Source: Candidatus Woesearchaeota archaeon
Lineage (GTDB): Archaea > Nanobdellota > Nanobdellia > Woesearchaeales > GW2011-AR9
Reading direction: 5' to 3'
NCBI GenBank assembly: GCA_018655525.1
Contig: JABIJM010000007.1
Coordinates: forward strand, 1-64,000
Length of the DNA: 64,000 bases
Under the pieces are notes generated by a model. It ran no database searches. It was given only the letters and a program-made list of their open reading frames with translations, and was not told the DNA's origin. This document shows, piece after piece, positions 59,175-64,000 of this stretch (its first letter is position 1; each line of letters starts with the position of its first letter). Position numbers and translations under genes: made by a program.

Positions 59175-60860
59175 TTACATCTCCTCAGGTGCATGGATCC
59201 CTAATACCTTTAATCCATTTGCAAGAACTTGTTTCGTTGCAGCTACTAACACCACACGTGCTTCCATTAACTTTTTATCCTCAGAAATAACATGGCATGC
59301 ATGATAAAACTCATTAAATGCCTGCGCAAGATCTAATAAATATCTACATATAATGTGAGGTTTATAATGTCTTGCAGTTTCTTCTACCTTTGTTGGAAAT
59401 TTTGAAAGGAGTGAAATTAATGCTTGTTCCTTCGGTTCTTGTAACAAATTGTAATTTACTTTTGTAATTTTCACATCAGCTTTCTTTAAAATAGAATTTG
59501 CTCGTGCATGCGTGTATTGGATATAAGGTCCGGTTTCTCCTTCAAAACTTAAAGATGCTTTAGGATCAAACACCATATCCTTACTTGCATCACTTCGTAA
59601 CATAAAGAACTTAATAGCAGCAAGTGAGATGAATTCTCCTCTTCGTTTTCTTTCTTTTTTTGAAAGATTTTTATATCGTTTTTCAACTTCTTTTTGAGCA
59701 AGTTCTGAGATTTCATCCATGATGTCGTCTGCATCAACAACCGTTCCTTCCCTAGATTTCATTCTCCCAGTAGGAAGGTGAACCATTCCATAACTTAAAT
59801 GATGAAGATTCTTTGCAAACTTCCTTTTTAATAATTCAAGGATTTTGAATAGTTGTTTAAAATGCATACTTTGTTCAGATGCAACAACATATAACAATTT
59901 ATCAAATTTATAATCTTCATATCTTTGTTGAGCAAGGAACATATCTTGCGTAATGTATACAGAAGTTCCATCTCCTCTAAGGACTACTTTATTTGTCATT
60001 CCAAATTTTTCTAAAGGTGCTGTGATTGATTTGTCATCATTCTTTTCAAAGACTCCTTTCTTCAAACCTTCAAATGCAACTTCTTTTCCTTGTTTATAAA
60101 TTTCAGATTCAAAATATTCTTTCTCAAACGCAATGCCAAATCTATCGTATGTCTCTTGAAACCCTTGAAGAACCCATGTGTTCATTTTTCTCCAAAGTTT
60201 ATGTGTTTCTGGATCTTCTTCTTCCCACTTTAATAATAAGGATTTTGCTTCAAGGTCTAAATTTGGATCTTCCTTTGATTTCTTTGAAAATAATACATAA
60301 TAATCTCCTACAAAATGGTCTCCTTTTTTGTTTGGTTTCTGTTTCTTACCCCATTTTTGATATGCAACCATAGATTGACAAATATGGATTCCCCTATCAT
60401 TAATAATATTTACAGGAATGACCTTATTCCCTTGAAACTCTAGAATTCTTACAACTGCATTTCCTAACGCCATATTCCTTACATGACCAAGATGTAATGG
60501 TTTATTTGTATTCGGACCACAATATTCTACAAGAATTTTCTTTTTTTCTCTCCCTTTTCCGTAATTTTTTGTTTCTTTTTGGATATTTGTTAAAATTTTT
60601 TCTGTGAAATTAGCTTTGTCTAAATAGAAATTTAAGTATGGACCTTTTGTTTCAATTTTTTCTAAAAAATCTGGAATCTTTATTTTGTCTTTTAGTTTGT
60701 TTGCAGATTCTACTGGATTCTTTCCTAACTTGAAACAAGGAAATGCAAAATCTCCTAAATCCGGATTTGGAGGAACTGAAAGAAGGTTTGAGATTTCATC
60801 TGTTTTAAGCTTGGTATTCTTCTTTATTAGTTCTATAATCTTCTGTTTAAAATCCATCAT
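59175..60860 (-). CDS. argS: Arginyl-tRNA synthetase
   Basis: 561 residues. The N-terminal additional domain (~1-85, with NPDLGDFAFPCFKL), the class I HIGH motif as NKPLHLGHVRN (~115), DRGIHICQSM, and TGRMKSREGTVV replacing KMSKS as in most ArgRS enzymes. The C-terminal anticodon-binding bundle includes ETARHYKPHIICRYLLDLAQ-type sequence and ends EEM. First gene of a three-gene operon. MMDFKQ or MDFKQ is the start; both are in frame. Confidence 0.97.
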   Translation of the reverse strand: MMDFKQKIIELIKKNTKLKTDEISNLLSVPPNPDLGDFAFPCFKLGKNPVESANKLKDKIKIPDFLEKIETKGPYLNFYLDKANFTEKILTNIQKETKNYGKGREKKKILVEYCGPNTNKPLHLGHVRNMALGNAVVRILEFQGNKVIPVNIINDRGIHICQSMVAYQKWGKKQKPNKKGDHFVGDYYVLFSKKSKEDPNLDLEAKSLLLKWEEEDPETHKLWRKMNTWVLQGFQETYDRFGIAFEKEYFESEIYKQGKEVAFEGLKKGVFEKNDDKSITAPLEKFGMTNKVVLRGDGTSVYITQDMFLAQQRYEDYKFDKLLYVVASEQSMHFKQLFKILELLKRKFAKNLHHLSYGMVHLPTGRMKSREGTVVDADDIMDEISELAQKEVEKRYKNLSKKERKRRGEFISLAAIKFFMLRSDASKDMVFDPKASLSFEGETGPYIQYTHARANSILKKADVKITKVNYNLLQEPKEQALISLLSKFPTKVEETARHYKPHIICRYLLDLAQAFNEFYHACHVISEDKKLMEARVVLVAATKQVLANGLKVLGIHAPEEM

Positions 60861-60956
60861 TGTAAGAAGGGAGAAATGTCTATATAAATTTACCGTCTAC
60901 GTGTAAGGTTTGTTGACATACTATGTTAGAATAAGGAGATTTATTTAAATGTTTTC

Positions 60957-61643
60957 TCAAAAACTAATAGAATTCTTTCTTTTACTCAACACAAACGATT
61001 TGATTTTTCCACCACAACTTCCTTTAATCAAGTATTTTGCTTCTGCAAGAATCTGTTGTTCCTTCTCTTTTGTGATTGGAGGAAGAAATTCAAAATGAAC
61101 AAGGGCATGTGCCGTGTGGCTCTTAACTTTTGTTTTATCAGATTTCCAATAATCTAATTTTGTCCCAAGAATTTGTGAATCATCTTGATAATAAATGTCT
61201 CCTTTCTTTAAGGATTTTAAGATCCCTTTACGTTCTTTCCCGGATGCAATTTTGAATGTCAGGTTGTTATGAACTTTATGGATATCATCGGCACCAAAAG
61301 GAACGATGTGACGTAAAGAGAGGTGAGAAAGAATATTTGACATTGTATCATTTCTTGTTACTTTCTTTCCTTTTAACACATTTTGAATTAACTTCTCAAC
61401 GGATGTATGATAATGCCTTGCCTTTTTTCCAAAATGAGCTTTTGCAACATCCCAAGGTTTAATCAAATCGTGATTTTTAATAGTATCTTTATGGAATATT
61501 AATTTCGTTAATTTTACAGAATCATTCAAAAGATGTTGGGTCTTTTTAAGATTAGCTTTATTATCAATATCTTCTACAAGAATGAATGCTAATCGCAATT
61601 TTGGATAAGCATTAAATACCTTTTTTTCAATGGATATTTTCAT
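60957..61643 (-). CDS. Free-standing B3/B4 tRNA-editing-like domain protein
   Basis: 228 residues matching the B3/B4 domain of the phenylalanyl-tRNA synthetase beta chain (FNAYPKLRLAFILVEDID, IVPFGADDIHKV, YYQDDSQILGTKLDYWKSD, HTAHALVHFEFLPP). In PheRS this domain hydrolyses mischarged Tyr-tRNA-Phe; free-standing copies are inferred to deacylate tRNAs or modified substrates. Its ATG overlaps the stop of the upstream membrane-protein gene by 4 bp. Confidence 0.88.
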   Translation of the reverse strand: MKISIEKKVFNAYPKLRLAFILVEDIDNKANLKKTQHLLNDSVKLTKLIFHKDTIKNHDLIKPWDVAKAHFGKKARHYHTSVEKLIQNVLKGKKVTRNDTMSNILSHLSLRHIVPFGADDIHKVHNNLTFKIASGKERKGILKSLKKGDIYYQDDSQILGTKLDYWKSDKTKVKSHTAHALVHFEFLPPITKEKEQQILAEAKYLIKGSCGGKIKSFVLSKRKNSISF

Positions 61644-62002
61644 CTTTTAAGTTTAGATTTAATTTTTTTCTTTAAATCACTTTTCATTCTAGAAGCAACA
61701 AAAAGATCTTTAATTTTCCTTCCAGTTCTTATTAAAAGGTTAGGTTTACGCATGGTATATCGTAATCCATAATGCTTGTTTAATTGCATTTGGTTATAAC
61801 GAATGTCTTTAAGCAAACTTACTTTCTCACGTTCATAATACACTCTGACAAGAATAAGAATGAGGTAGAGTAAACCAACTCCTCCAAGAAATACGCCTAC
61901 TTTTACAAGAGCAGGCCCAATACCTTCAGCTAACGCTTCAAAAATATTTGCTCCCGAAGTTGCATTTAATGCAATTGTATCCAACACCTCTTCTATCGCC
62001 AT
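61640..62002 (-). CDS. Small membrane protein with basic tail, 120 aa
   Basis: One long hydrophobic helix (~30-54) after an alanine-rich N-terminus, followed by a strongly basic cytoplasmic region (YTMRKPNLLIRTGRKIKD, ending KKKIKSKLKR). No family recognised. Coupled to the B3/B4 gene through a 4-bp overlap. Confidence 0.6.
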   Translation of the reverse strand: MAIEEVLDTIALNATSGANIFEALAEGIGPALVKVGVFLGGVGLLYLILILVRVYYEREKVSLLKDIRYNQMQLNKHYGLRYTMRKPNLLIRTGRKIKDLFVASRMKSDLKKKIKSKLKR

Positions 62003-62161
62003 ATTGGAATGATTATTTTAGGGTTTTTATGTGTTTTGGTTGGATTGGGCACTGGACAGATTAAATAAGAACAAATACGAAGCACTAGACAACTAGACAA
62101 GTACGGGTAGGAGTTATAAAGTTATTTTCAAATTTATTCTAAACCTTTTGTTTTAATTTCA

Positions 62162-62869
62162 ATGAAAAACAAAGAGGTTAATCAAAAAATGAAAATAAAT
62201 GAAGAACTTGCAGAACTAATTGGTATTATATTGGGTGATGGTCATATGCATACGAAACATAATTTATTTACAATTGTAGGGAGCTTAGAAGATTACTATT
62301 ATTATCAAGATTATGTTATGCCTCTTTTTGAAAAAATATCAGGAAAAATACCTTCAATAAGAAAAAGAAATGATAGAAATGCATATTATTTAATGCTTAC
62401 TTCAAAAGATTTGATGTCCTACTTAACAAATAAAATTGGTATGACTCGTGGATCAAAAATTAATGCTTCAATCCCTAAAATTATCTTCTCAAACAAAAAA
62501 TTTGCTCGTGCATTTTTGAGAGGTATATTTGATACAGATGGATGTCTCAAATTTTCAAAACAAACTAAAAAAATTAATTATTATCCGAGAGTTCAAATAG
62601 CACTACAAAAATCTCATTTAGCTACAGAAATAGGAACATTACTCAAACTTGTTGGTTTCTCGTATGGATCTTGGGAAGATTCTAGATTTAATGGGGCGAT
62701 ATATTATAACATCTCTGGGAAAAAGAACACTGAAAAATGGATTAAAGAAATTTCACCTTCAAATCCCGTTCATATAAGTAAATTTCATTTTTGGAAAAGA
62801 TTTGGTTATTATATCCCAAAATCAACTTTAAAGTCTAGACTAGCAAGTTTAAAGACAAAAACTTTATAA
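62162..62869 (+). CDS. LAGLIDADG homing endonuclease, free-standing
   Basis: 235 residues with two LAGLIDADG helices, LAELIGIILGDGHM (~14-27) and ARAFLRGIFDTDGCL (~117-131), each ending in the catalytic acidic residue (Asp), so a monomeric two-motif enzyme. It is not inside an intein or a long intron. It lies 47 bp upstream of the intron-bearing tRNA-Gln on the same strand; the unusual tRNA intron or the tRNA gene could be linked to its mobility. Confidence 0.92.
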   Translation: MKNKEVNQKMKINEELAELIGIILGDGHMHTKHNLFTIVGSLEDYYYYQDYVMPLFEKISGKIPSIRKRNDRNAYYLMLTSKDLMSYLTNKIGMTRGSKINASIPKIIFSNKKFARAFLRGIFDTDGCLKFSKQTKKINYYPRVQIALQKSHLATEIGTLLKLVGFSYGSWEDSRFNGAIYYNISGKKNTEKWIKEISPSNPVHISKFHFWKRFGYYIPKSTLKSRLASLKTKTL

Positions 62870-62916
62870 AGAAGTATTTGAGATTATGTAATAGCCCTGC
62901 TATGGTCTTAATTCAT

Positions 62917-63016
62917 AGCCCCGTGGAAGAGTGTATTTATGCATTCTGCGGAGTGTAGTGGACTATCATCGTGCCCTTTGGAGGCATGGACCGCAGTTCG
63001 AATCTGCGCGGGGCTA
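62917..63016 (+). tRNA. tRNA-Gln (anticodon TTG) with a probable 27-nt intron at the 9/10 boundary
   Basis: Acceptor AGCCCCG/CGGGGCT with A73; A1-U72 is typical of archaeal tRNA-Gln. Anticodon arm GTGCC-CTTTGGA-GGCAT (no intron there) and T arm CGCAG-TTCGAAT-CTGCG are intact. Between AGCCCCGTG and the D arm GTGTAGTGGACTATCAT there are 27 extra nt (62926-62952, uncertain by about 1 nt); their removal gives a 73-nt cloverleaf. The insert can pair with the 5' exon (CCGTGGAA/TTCTGCGG), though a textbook bulge-helix-bulge is not obvious. Confidence 0.82.
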
Positions 63017-63023
63017 CTTTTTT

Positions 63024-63401
63024 CTAAACTAAAAAGAAATATTGCAATACAATAATCACAAACGAAACATTAAGCAGTATACTCGTTCCTTTTCTGCTTA
63101 TCGGAAATCGCATATCTTCAAAAAATTCTGCAATAAATCCATGTTCATAATTACGTTTATCTTTTAGGTCATATCCACGTAAAAGTTGCATGACTGTTGT
63201 CATAGGACAGATAGATTGTAATTTTCTAAACATCAAAACTCCCCATGTTACTTGACCTCCAACTAACCATAAGGCATACCAAAATTGAAAATCCATTCTA
63301 TATGGCCAAATAGATGTTGGAACCACAAATAGTGCAAACCAGAAAATTGTAACTGGTATGTGTGTAACGTACAGAAATTTAATCCAAAAGTCTTTGTTCA
63401 T
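63024..63401 (-). CDS. Membrane protein resembling DUF2784, 125 aa
   Basis: Three membrane helices (~9-30, ~41-60, ~105-123). A central SICPMTTVMQLLRGYD resembles the CPLT-x-hE-x-x-LR motif of DUF2784, with YEHGFIAEFFEDMRFP after it. Function unknown. It converges on tRNA-Gln with 8 bp between. Confidence 0.65.
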   Translation of the reverse strand: MNKDFWIKFLYVTHIPVTIFWFALFVVPTSIWPYRMDFQFWYALWLVGGQVTWGVLMFRKLQSICPMTTVMQLLRGYDLKDKRNYEHGFIAEFFEDMRFPISRKGTSILLNVSFVIIVLQYFFLV

Positions 63402-63545
63402 AATAAATTTAGAAATGGCTTATTTTTTAAGGTTTTTGTTGAAAATAAAGATTTTATGGTAATCTTGAACTATTTATAAACAAACTCAGAAAGATGAACT
63501 TTTGTATAACAATGTTTAAAAAGAATCCTTTAAAACTTCAGAGTA

Positions 63546-63656
63546 GTGGCAAAATTAAAATTTAAGAAAAAATGTAGGATATGCAATAAAGTCTGGGTGC
63601 TTGTAGTTCACCGACAACCTCTTCTCTGTGAAGATTGTAAAAAAGTACAAAAATAG
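63546..63656 (+). CDS. Tiny zinc-ribbon protein, 36 aa
   Basis: GTG-initiated frame with two CxxC knuckles 17 residues apart (KKCRICNKV and LLCEDCKKV) and many lysines, a minimal zinc ribbon. A TTTAAAA box lies ~35 bp upstream. Archaeal genomes encode many such one-ribbon proteins. It directly precedes the structured RNA candidate. Confidence 0.6.
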   Translation: MAKLKFKKKCRICNKVWVLVVHRQPLLCEDCKKVQK

Positions 63657-63662
63657 ATGTTT

Positions 63663-63762
63663 GTTAAGTCATGTTTCTTGAGCAGGGCACGCCGCGGGTG
63701 ATTTTTTTCACTGCGTTCTCAAAATGCGGCTCAATTGGCGCTGCTCATCCACTTGACTTAAC
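63663..63762 (+). ncRNA. Structured GC-rich non-coding RNA candidate, ~100 nt
   Basis: GTTAAGTCA (63663-63671) pairs with TGACTTAAC (63754-63762) and, inside, GAGCAG (63680-63685) pairs with CTGCTC (63741-63746). The ~55-nt core is GC-rich against an A+T-rich background and holds a hairpin GTGA-TTTTTT-TCAC (63698-63711) extended by CGC/GCG. No reading frame crosses it. The strand is unproven because the outer stems are symmetric. It matches none of the standard RNAs I could check by eye. Confidence 0.5.
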
Positions 63763-63817
63763 GTGAGGCAAGGTTTATTAATCAACCATGCTTTCTAAAA
63801 TTAAAAGAGGTGGAAAA

Positions 63818-64000
63818 ATGGCAAATATCCTTATTAACCAATCAGTTGCAATCTTAATAGATGGTAACAACATAGAAAGAAGCATTCACGATGAAACACG
63901 TAATACGAATGCAATGATTAACTTTGATTCTTTAATTCCAAGATTATTAAATGGAAGAGGTTTGAATCGTTTAATATATTTTAGAGAAGGAAGAAGTATA
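63818..64000 (+). CDS. NYN/LabA-like (DUF88) ribonuclease-fold protein, N-terminal part
   Basis: Cut by the window end after 61 residues. VAILIDGNNIERS is the first acidic motif of NYN (PIN-like) nucleases, and IYFREGRSI would be the second strand. GAGGTGG before the ATG at 63818 decides the start over another in-frame ATG at 63788. Members act on RNA in a metal-dependent way, but targets vary. A TATA-like TTTATTAA lies ~45 bp upstream. Confidence 0.85.
   Translation, partial: MANILINQSVAILIDGNNIERSIHDETRNTNAMINFDSLIPRLLNGRGLNRLIYFREGRSI

Noticed and set aside
62060-62105. Short tandem ACTAGACA repeat
   Set aside because: Only two adjacent 8-bp copies in a simple A+T-rich gap; too little to assign a role.
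63663-63762. SRP RNA, RNase P RNA or 5S rRNA
   Set aside because: The region is too short for SRP or RNase P, and the conserved SRP helix 8 and 5S motifs are missing.
1-64000. CRISPR arrays and cas genes
   Set aside because: No regularly spaced short repeats or Cas motifs were seen; the only tandem repeats are the three ~103-bp units and protein-coding repeats.

Overview
The window is archaeal and low in G+C. Almost every informational gene is of the archaeal/eukaryotic type: an FttA (aCPSF1) termination nuclease, proteasome beta subunit, Orc1/Cdc6, XPD helicase, aIF2-alpha, Nop10, ribosomal proteins S15, S27e, L44e and L10e, Pth2, NOG1 and an archaeal YchF-like GTPase. Four tRNA genes are present and all appear to be interrupted by introns (Ser-TGA, Thr-TGT, Ile-GAT, Gln-TTG). 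Genes are short, tightly packed and often overlap by 4 bp. Exported proteins are rich in Asn/Thr/Ser, and one carries a PGF-pre-PGF domain. Together with a Hel308 helicase lacking its first RecA domain, this suggests a DPANN-type archaeon close to Woesearchaeota/Pacearchaeota. The lineage is inferred, since there is no rRNA gene here.

Layout. 0-23 kb: housekeeping (FttA, proteasome, MutL, NAD(P)HX epimerase, Orc1/Cdc6, SerRS, XPD, S15, the L44e-S27e-kinase-aIF2alpha-Nop10 block, Pth2, a TrmB-type regulator) mixed with small membrane and zinc-ribbon proteins. 23-28.7 kb: the accessory region. It holds two long hairpins, one resembling an IS200/IS605 right end, a 513-aa protein of unknown function, a lone serine recombinase preceded by three decayed ~103-bp repeats, a tyrosine recombinase, and tRNA-Thr with duplicated fragments of its 5' end. 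28.7-34 kb: YchF, a membrane hydrolase, phosphoglycerate kinase and hypotheticals. 34-43 kb: surface proteins, an Mre11/SbcD nuclease, tRNA-Ile and the partial Hel308. 43-49 kb: a class III adenylyl cyclase with a glycerophosphodiesterase, two transporters and NOG1. 49-57 kb: a winged-helix regulator overlapping the gene for a 2667-aa membrane-anchored surface protein. 57-64 kb: L10e, an ArgRS/ITPase operon, a free-standing B3/4 domain, a LAGLIDADG endonuclease next to tRNA-Gln, a structured GC-rich RNA candidate, and an NYN-domain gene cut by the window end.

No complete defence system, CRISPR array, rRNA operon or intact insertion sequence was found. The best leads for something undescribed are the 63663-63762 RNA candidate, the IS605-like orphan hairpin at 23071-23145, the decayed coding repeats at 26659-27000, the tRNA-Thr scar cluster, and the structured leader in front of the giant surface-protein operon. 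Overlapping hits of the wrong frame were dropped. Several starts were moved downstream from the longest reading frame to fit family lengths or ribosome binding sites.
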